A stretch of DNA of 64,000 bases, taken from the NCBI GenBank assembly GCA_006384855.1, contig VCJN01003296.1, positions 114,906-178,905 of the forward strand, in the 5' to 3' direction. A model generated the notes under the pieces. That model ran no database searches. It worked only from the letters and a program-made list of their open reading frames with translations, and had not been told where the DNA came from. Shown in pieces: positions 23,193 to 35,188 of this stretch. Both the position numbers and the translations under genes were made by a program. How positions within the stretch are numbered: position 1 is the first letter of the stretch; each line of letters starts with the position of its first letter. The stretch is from Tetraselmis striata. Taxonomy: Eukaryota; Chlorophyta; Chlorodendrophyceae; Chlorodendrales; Chlorodendraceae.

Positions 23193-24085
23193 CCGCGTCG
23201 GAGGTTAGCGGCGGTGCCTGTGTGGGTGTGAATACTGCCCGGCCATTAGGGCTCCCGCCGCCTGCCGCTCCGCCGACCCAAGCCGCGGCGTGTGCTGCGC
23301 CCCGCATAGTCGCCTCGAATATAATATACATGACGCGGGGACGGGGGGGGGGGGGGGGGGGGGATTCGTGCGTTTCGTATGTCGGCGGAAAGGCGTGCGA
23401 AGCTGCGGCTGGCGAAGGTGGTGGAAATAAGCGTGGCGGCGTCGGCGGCGTATTACCGTGCGTGCATGCGTGCGCAACCCCGCGGCAGCAAGCGCCGGAC
23501 TCGGCGTGTGCCGGCGGCAGAGCTGCGAAGCCATGGACACGGTACGGGATGCCAAGTCTGGCTAAGCAACTGCCGAGGCTGGCGGCTTAAGCCCCATGTC
23601 CGGCGGTTAAGGGACGGAAAGTGCGTAGAAGTTGATCGGCAAAGCGGGCATATAAGCCTGGCTGTGCTAGGTTCCTATTAAGTAATGGCGGTTTGTGCTA
23701 AGTAATTCGTAGGGGTGGACCATGCAGCGCAGGTAGGGGGCGGTATAAATGAGGCCGGGCACATATACTGCTCCACGAAACGACACTGTCGCACGTGTAG
23801 TTGAATAGACGCCCCCCCCCCCCCCCCCCCCGCCGGGTCGGCCCGCCGGGTCGGCCCGCCGACCCGCCACGGCATGTAATATCTGTCATGCATCGCCGGG
23901 GTATGTGTGAGTGGATGCCCCGCCGCCACCCCCCCCCCCCCCCCCCCCCCACCCCCCCCCCCCCCCACCCCCCCCCCCCCCCCCCATTTACACTTGTGCA
24001 CTCATTAAGTTTGGGCTGGTTTCGGAGCAGTACATGTACGTATGTATATACATACAATGGAACGTAGGACCTGCGCGGAAAGAGG
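23193..24085. other. Intergenic with dense G/C homopolymers
   Basis: No gene was recognised. It contains a G tract (23,343-23,363), a C tract (23,811-23,831) and an A-interrupted C tract (about 23,930-23,987). Open frames here are Pro/Gly artefacts of these tracts. Confidence 0.6.
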
Positions 24086-24090
24086 CGGGG

Positions 24091-25245
24091 CTGGCGGAGT
24101 GCGTTGGGGGTGCGTAGAGTAGCGTGTTGGTGAGATTCGGGGTGCATCGGACGCCGGATGCCCATCCACCCAGCGTAAAAGACGCGTACGTAATATTCAC
24201 ACTATATATATTCACACGCAAATGTGTGAAAACCGGACATTCCGTGCCGGATGGGTGGGAATACGGCGTCCGATGCAGCCAAAACCCCAGCACCACGCTA
24301 TTCTATGCACCGCCAATGCACTCCGCCAGCACCGCCTCATTCTCTGTCGATTTCGAAAACGCCTTCACATTATCCACCGCTAATTGCAATTGCCACCGTG
24401 TAATGTTGTCACGATGTGCGCACACAACAACACTTACTACCGGTTCCGACGCGGATGGAGGCGAGGCTTGCGGAGTGCGTTGGGGGTGCGTAGAGTAGCG
24501 TGCTGCAAATAATTGGGGTGCATCGGACGCCGGATGCCCATCCACCCGGCGTAAAATACGCGTAATATTCACACTTTATTAACACACAAATGTGTGAAAA
24601 CCGGACATTCCGTGCCGGATGGGTGGGAATACGGTGTCCGATGCAGCCAAAACCCCAGCACCACGCTATTCTATGCACCGCCAATGCACTCCGCCAGCAC
24701 CGCCTCATTCTCTGTCGATTTCGAAAACGCCTTCACATTATCCACCGCTAATTGCAATTGCCACCGTGTAATATGTTGTCACGATGTGCGCACACAACAA
24801 CACTTACTACCGGTTCCGACGCGGATGGAGGCGAGGCTTGCGGAGTGCGTTGGGGGTGCGTAGAGTAGCGTGCTGCAAATAATTGGGGTGCATCGGACGC
24901 CGGATGCCCATCCACCCGGCGTAAAAGACGCGTAATATTCACACTTTATTAACACACAAATGTGTGAAAACCGGACATTCCGTGCCGGATGGGTGGGAAT
25001 ACGGCGTCCGATGCAGCCAAAACCCCAGCAACACGCTATTCTATGCACCGCCAATGCACTCCGCCAGCACCGCCTCATTCTCTGTCGATTTCGAAAACGC
25101 CTTCACATTATCCACCGCTAATAATTGCAATTGCCACCGTGTAATGTTGTCACGATGTGCGCACACAACAACACTTACTACCGGTTCCGACGCGGATGGA
25201 GGCGAGGCTTGCGGAGTGCACTGGCGGTGCACAGACTAGCGGGAG
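24091..25245. repeat. Tandem array of about 370-bp units built from two nested hairpins
   Basis: Three units begin near 24,105, 24,481 and 24,851 (spacing 376 and 370 bp), ending in a variant near 25,220. Each unit has two inverted-repeat modules. Module 1: TGCATCGGACGCCG...CCATCCACCCGGC facing its imperfect complement, with a central CACACAAATGTGTG palindrome. Module 2: CGCTATTCTATGCACCGCC...GCACTCCGC facing GCGGAGTGCGTT...GTAGAGTAGCG, arms about 43 bp, about 190 bp in all. No transposase is present. The structure fits MITE-like elements amplified in tandem. Confidence 0.85.
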
Positions 25246-25645
25246 ACTAGATCCATTGTCGCTTATTTACAAGCACGGGCGGTGCTGCCAGACCTGATCG
25301 TCTACGGCCGATATAATATTCACACTATATTAACATCGGTGCACACCGCCGCACACCGCCGCACACCGCCGCACAACGATGCGCGCGCACATTCGTCGCA
25401 CACATTATCCCGGATTCACTCGCCGTATCCATTACGCCGTGCTACTTCAACAATAAACATTGCGAAATTACACCGACACAATGCCGCACCGACTAGCTCT
25501 TGACAATACGTGCATATAAATAGTAGTGGCGCGCTGCTCCTCGCCTCCGATGTGTCGTTGACTGCTGCGGAAGGCGGTCGTCGACTGGGTGTTAGTTTCT
25601 CCACCTCGGCCGCCCCCCCCCCCCCCCCTTCACCGCTCACAGCGC
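25246..25645. other. Intergenic, short CACACCGCC repeats and C tract
   Basis: No gene was recognised. It contains a GCACACCGCC run repeated three to four times (about 25,338-25,372) and a C tract (25,612-25,628) just before the next gene. Confidence 0.5.
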
Positions 25646-26229
25646 CATGGCCGACCTCGCCCCCCCGGGCAAAAGTGGGCGGCGAGCCTTGTTGTCTCGC
25701 GTGTCCGCGCCGCCGGCATCGAGGAGGACGAGAAAGACATGAGGAAACGCGTGACAAGGTGGGCGCGCAACAAAACACTCCATCCTCCACATTAGCACGC
25801 ACCCACTCGTGGCTAACTTGTGCCGCGCGCAGGTTCGTCCGGGAGCGCCGTAAGGCCCACCTCAACGCCAAGGCTTCCACAGTGCCAGCGGCGCAATTCG
25901 TGGTGGCCGAGGAGGCCGCATCCTCAGCCGCTTAAAGGCGAAACGATTGTGGCTTGTTGTGGGTGTCTGGGCACAGGGGGCGTCCCGACGCGAAGGTAAG
26001 GAAGCTCATGGCGGCGTCGTCGACGGCACAGCCTCCCGGGGTGGTGAAGACACTGAGGGATGACAAGAAGCGGAAGAGGCCAGTGAAGAAACGCCGAGGT
26101 AAGAAACTGACGGTCGCGGAGTCGGAGGCGCAGGCGCAGGCGGAGGCGGAGGCGGAGGCGGAGGCGGAGGCAGCGAGATCGTCGAAGCGGAGGGTCCCCC
26201 GGGCACGCAAGAACAAGAACAAGCAGTAG
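25646..26229 (+). CDS. Small basic protein, two exons, possible TAA readthrough
   Basis: The first exon ends at 25,758 (GIEEDEKDMRKRVT, donor GTGGGC) and the second starts at 25,833 (acceptor CGCGCAG), phases agreeing, to give FVRERRKAHLNAKAST...AASSAA and TAA at 25,933-25,935. The same frame then stays open for another 97 codons of Lys/Arg-rich and Glu-Ala repeat sequence (KKRKRPVKKRRGKK, AEAEAEAE, RRVPRARKNKNKQ), to a TAG at 26,227. Either the gene stops at the TAA and the second part is a separate ORF, or the TAA is read as an amino acid. The 5' end is unresolved: the ATG at 25,646 is in another frame, separated by a C7 run. No family recognised. Confidence 0.45.
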
Positions 26230-26949
26230 CCCCCGCCCCCTTACCCCCCTCCCCTCACTCCCCCGGCGGGAGCGGCGGGGGGGGGGGGGGGGGGGGGGCG
26301 CGGGGGCGGCGGGGGGACCACGCCCGCCCGCCCCCCCACCCCCCCCGCCGGGCCACATTCCCCGATGGCAGCTGTCGCGAATATTGTAATTCAATCATTC
26401 TTCGGCAAACCGCTGCCTGCCCCCGCCCTCCCCCTCGCGAATATTTATGTAACGTGAGCACTCTTTGGCAAAACATGGCAGCCAAACCGCCCATCTGATG
26501 ACCTTTGATCGGACGGCTGGCAGGCCCGTTCAGCAGTACTAGCTATAATGTACACAAAATTCCCCACTTTGGCCAAAAAGTACGGCTGAGATTTGCGCTC
26601 CCATGTACTAATAGTCGTAGTTATCCACAGGACCACTCTCCATCGTGCCCGGGTACCGGGTACCGGGTACTAGATACCCGGTACCGGCGTAATAAATATA
26701 TCGCGTACTACCCGGTACTACACGGACAACCTTGTACCTTGTACGTCAGTGCCATGTACGCTTCACCGGGCTGGTACGACTACCAGAATGATGACAAAAA
26801 GGATTTATCGCCCGCCGGCAATAACGCCGGATGTACTCGCACGTAACTGGATGGACGTGCCGCCACCAGCAGCAGCCTTCACGGATAAATAATAGTCGCT
26901 AGTAGTAGTGCTTCGTCACCTGTATGTCACATCTGAATCTCACAGTGCC
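26230..26949. other. Intergenic with G tract and KpnI-type palindromes
   Basis: No gene was recognised. A long G tract lies at about 26,276-26,299. At 26,649-26,690 the motif GGGTACC is repeated and faces its complement (ATACCCGGTACCGG), giving a small hairpin-prone cluster with further CCCGGTACTA copies to about 26,720. Confidence 0.5.
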
Positions 26950-27610
26950 ATCGAATTTGTGTTGATGATCAGGGATGGACAGTTAATTGCAGATGGCATG
27001 CGCAGTGTAGAGTAGCCATTGGAGGCGAGTGTTGCTCTAATAGCCACAGTGCCACTGCCATGGATGAAAGTGCCCACGCCACCAAGTTCGCACTTGTCCG
27101 ACTCGATTCAGAATGTTTCGAAATCGGATTTGTGTGCCGTGACATTTTGGGGAGCGCAAGCAAAGTTTGTGATACATGCATGGCTGACACTAAGGGCGTC
27201 ACTCACTTTTGAGGATAAAGGCCACGACAGTCGGGGGAGTAGTGGTAGGGGTGGGCATCCCGCTGAGGAGCATCTCCTCCTCGAGGTCAGCTCGTCGCTC
27301 GGCTGGCCCGCCACAACTGCAGTGGTGTCGTCCTCGAACGCCCCGAGAGCAGCACCAGTCGACGCCCGGCCTTAGAGTCTTCGGGATACTTGAATTTCAG
27401 GGCCTTGATTTTGGCGCGCTGAAAATTCAAAATAACCGAGTCACTCGCAGTGCGCAAGGTGGGCGGCCCTGCTGCGATGTAAGGCTATGTTGGGCGTTTT
27501 TTAGTTTCCGACTTGATGATTATGTCGCCATCGCACATTCGACCCATCCCCCCCGACTGCAAAAGTTGGCACGAGCGACGGACCCGCTGCCCCCGCTGGA
27601 AAAGCTGGCA
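26950..27610 (-). pseudogene. Copia-2 protease remnant
   Basis: After the gag zinc knuckle the frame is broken. Recognisable pieces are SHACITNFACAPQNVTAHKS (about 27,200) and CELGGVGTFIHGSGTVAI (about 27,080), which fit the region around the aspartic protease of Copia elements, although the catalytic DSG itself is not preserved. The segment ends in TGA near 26,940 and no further pol sequence follows. Confidence 0.45.
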
Positions 27611-28126
27611 CTAGCGACGTATCCCCAGCCCCCGGTGCGGCCTAGTTGCAGCGGGCCTCAATCGAGGCGATGCAAGTCTCCAAGCGCACTGGCTAGTCAG
27701 GTGCTTCTCGCCACAAGATCCACACTTCCCAAACCACGGCGAATTGTCAATCCTGCGAGCAGTTTTGGGCGGGTTCTGAGCTGTAAGGAATGCCACAGTA
27801 CCAACAGGATGTGCTGGAGCTGCAAGAGCTGGTGCGGAACACAATTTGGCGTGGACACGGTGTTCGGCGAACACCTCTGCCACAGTACACCGATGTAAGT
27901 CAAAATTCCCCGAAAGGACTGTCTTGATAGTATCGTATTTTGCGGGCAGTGCATTGAGAACTGTCGTTATCAACAACGAGTCGCGGAGCTGCTCGGTGAC
28001 CTCCATAGCTGCGTTGTACGCTTGGATAGCCTCCCATTTGCGGTCGAGGAATTCGACAAGTGCCTCCGTCGAGTTCTTGTCGAGTCTGCGATCTACCTCG
28101 TCAAGTAGTGACATGGTGCGCTGCAC
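27611..28126 (-). pseudogene. Copia-2 gag, C-terminal part with zinc knuckle
   Basis: The sequence TMSLLDEVDRRLDKNSTEAL...LRDSLLITTVLNALPAKYDT is typical of the Copia gag (UBN2-type) capsid region, followed by a knuckle-like CGSCGEKHLTSQC. It belongs downstream of the 30,284-29,712 fragment but is separated from it by about 1.55 kb of other sequence. Confidence 0.75.
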
Positions 28127-28139
28127 GTCATGTCTATCG

Positions 28140-29700
28140 AGATGATGGCAAACGTTGCCGCATGCATGCTATCGCACCTCGGTCGTGACCGCAGTGGACC
28201 CAATCTACACCTTGATCATGCAGCTGACCGCCCACCACCACAGCATCATCGGTGGCACCCGCAGCACCGACACAACAGATTAGTGGCGCAACACAGTGTC
28301 GACAGCGTGCGGGAAGATCAAGGCCGCGCCAGCTCCGGCACCAACCGAGAGGCGCCCTGCCGACACATCGCCAGCCCCGCCACCAGCAGGCCCAAACCAA
28401 CTGCAGCTTCCAGCGACCCCAACAGTCCAGACACACCCCAAATCCGCGACGCTCTCCCCCCCTGCGTTCGAGCACATACCACCGAGGAGCGGGGCGGTTG
28501 CATACGCAGTGGGATCCATCGATCAGCGCGGAGCAGCAACGGAGCGCGCCCCCGGAACAGCCCACCCAGCCCCCTGCGCCTACAGCCACAGCCCCAGCGG
28601 CAAGTGCCATGCATGGAGCACAGGCGGACGACGAGAAAGAACTCGAACTCAACTACGAGGAGAACGACAGCGCCATGGAGGTGGACACGGCCCAGCGTGC
28701 AACAAAGACACCAGGTTTGACTGACATATCCCCCGATTCCCCCCAACGCTCAACAGTGCACCGCACATTTAGGGGGGGGGGCACACCCAATGGCACCACA
28801 AAAAAGACTGGCAGAACTTCACCACCTCACCACCGCAACCACAGAGCTGCTGGCACAGTCCTCTCCTGCCAGTCAACCCGCAATAGCCGCCGAACTGGCC
28901 AGCCTCACCGCGGAGTCACACCAGCTGCGCAACCCATAGCGCCTCTCCATCCAACTGGAACGTCACCCCAGCCAGCCCACCCAAGCAGGCAAGGGCAAGG
29001 CAGCCACAACAGCCAAACATAAGAAGAAGCAGCCCAGGGGCCGTAGCGCCGCTCGGACGGCGCCACCCGCAACCGCAGCAGTAGCAAACCACGCCTTTCC
29101 GGCACCCACGGCTCAGACAGCGAGTGGGATACGGACGATGATGCAGCCCACCCGTCTAGCAGCTCACACCAGTGAGTTGCAGAGCGAGCCACCGCAGCAA
29201 CAACCAAGCCAACTGACCCAAGAACACCGCCCACCACTAACCCTAAGCCCGGTGCAGCTCATATACCAACACACACCCAGAAACTCACCACACACACAGA
29301 ACACACACCGCTGATTCCCACAACCACCACAGGCAACACCGAACCAATTACATGTCGGAGGGCATCGCAGCCCCCACCAATCATGCTAGCCGGCTCAGCG
29401 GTGGATAAATACTGAGCACCACATAGCTACTCCGGTCAGCCCCCTTCCCCCATCTCACCTTGGTAGTCGCAGGCGGGACGCTTCGGCTGCCTAAGCCTGC
29501 CTGCTGCGCTCTGAATGGGATAGGCCTGACTTAAGTAGGGACAACCAGGGGGCGCTGCTGTCCTAGCTTCAGCCCATTGGAAGAAAGAGGGGCTTGGGCA
29601 CACTGGATGAAGGCCGTTAGCTTGAACCGTAATTACACCTAGTGTTCCCTGCCATGGTCAGAGATAGCAGGTCCTAAGAACAACTCCGTCCGGGCCAGTG
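28140..29700. other. DNA lying between the two Copia-2 gag halves
   Basis: The plus strand is open in long Pro/Gln/Thr/His-rich frames (about 28,130-29,022) with one more protein-like patch (ADDEKELELNYEENDSAMEV, about 28,630). No transposase or RT motif was seen. The boundaries fall inside the gag coding region on both sides, so it looks inserted, but I could not find a target-site duplication. It might be a non-autonomous element or an ORF1-like fragment. Confidence 0.4.
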
Positions 29701-29711
29701 GATGCAGCAGA

Positions 29712-30284
29712 CTAGCAGTTGTAATCAATTTCAATTTCCGCAGTGAACTGAGAGAAGCACTTGAGTTCGGAGGTAGCACTCGGTTGGTGTTGGGCAATCA
29801 GGACGAGCGTGTGGTAAAGGTATGACAGAATGTGTAGGTCGATGTTTGGATCGTTCGGGTCGAGTAGAATCATCGGTTCCGTCGTCTCCGGCACATAATT
29901 GTTGACGAAGGAGAGGAAATGGTGTTTCCACGTCGTGAAGTCCGAGATCTTTTGGAGCATTGGTGGTGTGAACTTTGGTGCCCTACTCAATAAACGGTCG
30001 ATTACTCGTTGTGGTCCCTGTTGGGCCCACATGTGGCTGTCGGCAAGGTCCGCCGCGCCGATAGTCTTGCGCCTCGCGGGTGCACGATAAGGCGCGGACA
30101 CGCCGAGGTAGCCTGTCCGTCCGATAGCTTTGTCGACTGGGGTTCGCGACGTTGGCGGTGGTGGTGTAGCTATCGGAATCTGTCCAACGGTCGGGGTATG
30201 TCGAGATACGGACGCGACCATCCGTCTGACATCAGCCTTTAGGTACCGTTGCTCGGCCATAAAGTCGGTTTGACCTTGAGACAA
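29712..30284 (-). pseudogene. Copia-2 gag, N-terminal part
   Basis: The open frame contains PKFTPPMLQKISDFTTWKHH, followed by a Copia-like capsid entry (FVNNYVPETTEPMILLDPND, then LHILSYLYHTLVLIAQHQPS). The frame reaches TAG at 29,712, where the separating sequence begins. It is placed between the LTR and the C-terminal gag half, in the correct order and strand. Confidence 0.65.
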
Positions 30285-30865
30285 TTATTCTTTGACTGCG
30301 TGCATCTCGCTCTACTTGCATCTCCATGTGTTGGAAGTCATGTCGTTGCTCCAGGTTGGATTTTTGTTCCTCTAACCTGGCCACTAGGTCCAGTCTCGGT
30401 AGTAGATCGGAAGATCGAGCCTGAGACTTGCCAATGTCGACAGTGATGTGTAAAGTCCCGGGAAAGAAGAGTGTGCCTTGGCCGAGTTGACGAGTCGTCT
30501 GTCATGTCGACGTCCTCCCAGCTGTCCCGGTGAACAACGCGTTCTGTCGGCCAAGCAAGCTGTCACATGCCAAGTAGCAAACTGTGGTAGTCAGTCTGAC
30601 CTCCCGCTCCGCAACTCCGGTGCCTGCATGTGCGTTTCGCATCGCTGACACGACACCCCGAAGTCACCAGAGATACAATCTAGTCAAAGAGAACGTGATA
30701 TATGTGCGGACTCCGGTGTTCTGATTCTGCCTATGTCTGTCTATTTTGAATAACTCATAACTAAGCACAATGGACTTATGTGTTTGAATCTCGGAGACCC
30801 AGACTTGGCCTCGGAGGCTCGAGGATCTCGCCCGGGACGAGATATACTTGCACACTTTTCGAATG

Positions 30866-31252
30866 TTTGAGGGCTCACAACCCCCAAAAACGGCTCAACC
30901 GTGAAATGATGGAAGGTGGAAGTGCTGGGAGCTACTTACGGTGGCAGCAGCGAGCCGGGGTCGTGCTGCTAAGACTAATGAAGTGAGCAAAGGAGCTGCG
31001 CGGGCCAAGCCTAAGATAGGCGGGGCGCGCGCACGAGAGTGCTGATACTAGCCATGTAATTAATCTATGATATCTGCAATAGTAGTGTATTGTCTTGCTC
31101 GGGTCGGATGCGAAGTCCGGATGCGCGCGCATCGCGCCATCTGCTGATAGTGGTATCAAGAAATCGCCAGACGGACGCGCGCGCAGCACGCCATCTGTTG
31201 CTATGGTATCAGTAGGTTGCAAGAAGAACTGGTCTGAGCACATAGTCCAACA
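30866..31252 (-). repeat. Copia-2 LTR
   Basis: Starts TGTTGGACTATG at 31,252 and is alignable by eye with the Copia-1 LTR over about 350 bp (shared blocks include GCTACTTAC, AAGCCTAAGATAGGCGGGGC in plus orientation and CTTGCTCGGGTCGGATG). The inner end near 30,866 (CCCTCAAACA on the minus strand) is a guess based on a possible terminal CA. In position it acts as the 5' LTR of the gag fragments below it. Confidence 0.7.
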
Positions 31253-31640
31253 TAACCACCCGGACAAGCGACCTCGGAGGTACATTGAGGCGACACGACT
31301 CCAACATGCTAGCGCGGACCGCCGCAGGCCCCGACGCCGGCGCGTATTTGCCCACCATATGTCCCAAGCAGCGGAGATACTCGTTGCGCATGCCCAAGGC
31401 CCCCCCCCGCCATGTGCTGCTTGAGTTGTGGGTACGGCACGCACATGTCCACCGTCAAGGCGGCCTCGTCGGCCGGAATATCATACGCGGCGTCAAGGAT
31501 CGGGTCGCCACGGGCCGGGTGCTTGTCGCGCAGTTGGGCGAGGATAGCAAGACCAGATACGTCGCCAATACCACGTACTGGACTATCTGGTACCAGAGGC
31601 CTAGAGTTCACTGTTTCGATCCCCAATAATGTCAAGAATT
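31209..31640 (-). pseudogene. Unidentified ORF fragment before the Copia-2 LTR
   Basis: Two overlapping frames join at a short C run near 31,400: GIGDVSGLAILAQLRDKHPA...VPYPQLKQHMAGG, then MRNEYLRCLGHMVGKYAPAS...SRLNVPPR-type sequence to the LTR edge. Composition and regular hydrophobic spacing look protein-coding and the frame change sits at a homopolymer. I do not recognise the family. It may be the end of another element into which Copia-2 inserted. Confidence 0.35.
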
Positions 31641-34600
31641 AATGTCTCGCGGGTGCCGGGGGGGGGGGGGGGTATGTAGTGAGACAATTATACGAGTACG
31701 CGATATACTACGAGTTGGTACCATTATTATGTGTACGAGTACTAGTTCGATGTCTACCTGGGACTACGGGTACATGTATCGTATAATGCTGCCATGCATG
31801 TGGAAAGAGTTGCTCTACTTCTGCGACTGCCGCACATCTACCCCTTGCTGCTACTCATGGATGACCGGATAGCGCAGATGACATAAGTTCCAACTAGAAT
31901 AGTCGATAATAGAGACAAACTAGTCGCTAATGATAGTCGCTGAAGTGCGTCGCCATGAAATAAAAGTCTGCAGCGAGCGACGAAAATTACCGGTACAGGT
32001 AGCGAACATACCTTTGCGAGAACGCTCTACTTATGCCTCGCCGTTCTGCCGTAGGACGACGACACTTTATGCAAGTGTGATTGCATGCGCTGCACTAGAC
32101 GAATTACGCGACACATCGTCGTCGTCAGCCAGCATTAGATCATCAGTGATATAAGAAATGTCAGGTGCCGACCGACGATAATTAGAACAAATTGTTGCTT
32201 TCAGAAATGGGGTGATAGGAAATGTTCTAATTATCGAAATGATATACCGTAATACATTCATCGAGAATTGGAGCAACATGGACATAGCACGTCCTATTTT
32301 TTTGTTTTTATAGTCGGGTCGGAAACTCGGCACCCGCATATATATATCACTGTCATATCCAGCAGCATTAAGCATATTATACTAAATTTACAACAATCCA
32401 AAAGGAACCAACCACCACGCACCAAAAGGGATTGAAAGAACCAAGAACAACAACCAAAAGAGACCCCAGCCACGACCACTAAGTCGAGCCCATCCAGTCA
32501 GGATACATTATTCCCTCCCGCCTCACAGCACATGGAGGCCAATGAAGACTGGATCGCATCCGGCAGAAGCTCTCCATGATACAGCGATCATCTGCTATTC
32601 GTTATAGAACGATTTTGTAACTATATATCTAGGTGGATTAGTCTCAATAGAGACTGTAGTATCGCAATTCTTCGGCGGATTGCTCATCGTGCTGAATGTG
32701 GGTAAACAAGGGACCCCCCCCCCCCCCCCCCCCCCCCCGTGGTTTGCGCTGTCCGTAAGTTGCTGCCGCATGTAATAAAGCCCCCAAATAAATCTTTGTA
32801 CGTAGACATCCGCGCTTATCCTCGCCTTGGCGCCCATGCCATGGGGCTACGGGGCCATGGAGCCTCGCGTGCATGCAAGCCTCCCACGCCAAAAGGCAGC
32901 CATTTTGTCGGGTTATCGCGTTTGTAAATATGTTTTATCGGCAATGGCGTTGTTTGTCACAAGGCTAGAACCACCGAAATTGCAACAGTCTCAGCAGTTT
33001 CGAGACGCAGCTACAAACAAAGGTGGTGTGTAGTGGTGGTGAAAAGACGAGAGGCTTTAGCGGTTTGACAATACACATATATTGGTTGTCACAACGCTTA
33101 CCACGTGGCAGCATTATATCGTACATACACTCATCGCAGTATCAGGCACACATCGTAATAGTACTCGTATAATACATAGGACATGTACTAGCTTGTAGTA
33201 TATCGTACTCGTATAATTGTCACAAAATACGGTCGAAGCACAGGATGAGAGCGACATGTTGGCGTTGTAGCTACCGTCCGTCGCATTTGCACGCGCGCTC
33301 TTGGTTGTGGGTGGACATATTATGTATGGGATGTATAACGCGCAAGTTTGAGCCCAATCAATGCATGCTACCTTTACAATGCAAAGGCGTTTTCATGACA
33401 GTGTGCCAATAATACCGACAGTGCTCCACCATTTTCAATCCCACAAATTTCCAAGCTGCAAGATAAGCGCCGTTGGCTGCGCCTCGCTGGGCTAAAGTAG
33501 TGCACATAATAATTTGTTCTCGATTCCACTTGAGCATGCTTATATCACCCGCATCGTGGGCTAAGCGCGGGCTCACCCCCATCAACGCTAATTCACGACT
33601 AGCGCACAGGTCCTCGCGCCTGTTGTAGCACACGTCACCCACGATCAAAGGGGAGGAGCTGAAACGACGATGGGGTCGACGTGACGTCTAGACCCATCCC
33701 AGAGGTCCTCGCGCCGGGGAGCTTGCATAGAGTGGCATATTACATGCCCCCATCATGCGTCCCCACCCACAATGAGTCGGCTGCGTAGCATACCAAAGTA
33801 GGGGGTATCTTTGACAGGCCGTAGATTCCTTTGCTTTGTTACAATGCTATTTTGACGAGTCATGTCGAAAGCCCTGCTCACGAGCTTTCTAGTCCGTTAT
33901 TCAAATCTAAATTCTGATAAATCAGCGAAATGTTGTGGTTTTCTGCGTGATTGCTAGATGATGGTCTTTGCAGGGCGAACATTCAGCTTGCGAATGCCGC
34001 ATGCAGCTCGCTATCTTACCATAGACGCTGAACCATGCGCCGAGCAGCACGGGTCAGATGGCTTTTGTCTTGACGACCATGAGAGAACGACATGGTCCTT
34101 TATGTTCAAATGCCGGAGTGCCGTGCGCTCAAACCGGCCACCACCCCGTTTTCCAACACATGTTACACTGATATTGCTATATGACAGGTGCGCTGCGCGC
34201 ACCGCACATCGCCACATTGACCCTTACACAGAATGTGCATGCCCGTTCACGAATTTTCCCGCAACGAACGCAACGGGATATGCTTTGCGTCGGTTTGTCG
34301 ACTAGGAGCGGCCCAAGCGAAATCACACCCATAAAGAAGACTTTTGTGGCCTGCTGTACAATAGCAGCACTGTACTGCTGTTGGCGGGCGGTGCCGGCGC
34401 CTGGACCTACCCATAAATAAAACCCTTATCATAATAAGCTTAAAATTGAGCTTGCGGGCAACATGTATAACAATATTACGCAGTTCCGCTATACTTTTGT
34501 CTACATCTGACCTCTGGCATGCAGGGCAGGGCAGGGCAGGGCAGGTTCTTACTTGCAAGCAGTGTTCTTATTACCGGTGCGTTGGCACCCATATTGGGAC

Positions 34601-35188
34601 TAGCCCTCATATGACCCTATATGCTGTAGCAGAGCAATCATATCTGATCTGTAGCTCTATCTATACTAACAACAGATTTTACACGCTTTAGGATTACGTA
34701 ACGTTTTGTAATCTGGTGCAACATGGCGAGTCGTACGTGTGACCATGATGTGATCAAGCTCTATACCGTAGAGAACTTGTCGTATGTGACACAAAACAAT
34801 TGCATAGGCCCAACCGAAGTGTTGCGCCTCGGCGCCTTCGTTGTTTATTGGTGGAACAGGTTTTGATGCTGCAAACTTCGTCAGGATGCCTGTTGCTTCT
34901 CATCTCGAGCCGTTGGCGTTGAGCACGCGGGCGCTCAACAAACTGCCTCTTGTTGCCTGTCTATGCTCTCAATACAGCCGGTGCCCACCTCTCTGCGACC
35001 TCACTAGCACCCGGTAAAACCTCTTGAATGTCAGAAGCACCCAACAGTACGAGCGCAGCAGCGGTTCTCGGCACTGGATAGGGATACGGCCATCATTACA
35101 GGGCATTCAACGGCTGCGCAAGATCCCTTTCTTGGGGAGGATCAGGAGAGTACGTATGTATTTCTGGGTGTGGATGCACAAGGGGGCT
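31641..35188. other. 3.5 kb without a recognisable gene
   Basis: Base composition is closer to neutral than in the flanks. It contains a G tract (about 31,661-31,672), a C tract (about 32,714-32,738) and a GGGCA run repeated about four times near 34,527-34,545. Open frames are under 120 codons and carry no motif. The part next to 35,189 is the 3' flank of DPE1. Confidence 0.5.

Larger units (their letters stand above)
26950..31252 (-). mobile_element. Copia-2: LTR, gag and protease remnants, interrupted
   Basis: Minus-strand order: LTR (31,252 down to about 30,866), gag N-terminal part (30,284-29,712), unrelated DNA (about 29,700-28,140), gag C-terminal part (28,126-27,611) and protease-like remnant (27,210-26,950; GTFIHGSGTVAIRATLAS). 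No integrase or RT follows; the element ends abruptly near 26,950. The LTR matches that of Copia-1, so both belong to one family or sister families. Confidence 0.7.

Noticed and set aside
24124-25239. Repeated ORFs with HSVPDGWEYGVRCSQNP-type peptides
   Set aside because: They recur only because the 370-bp non-coding unit is repeated, and both strands are open in the same places.
24091-25245. CRISPR-like array
   Set aside because: Units are about 370 bp with internal hairpins and no unique spacers; the DNA is eukaryotic.
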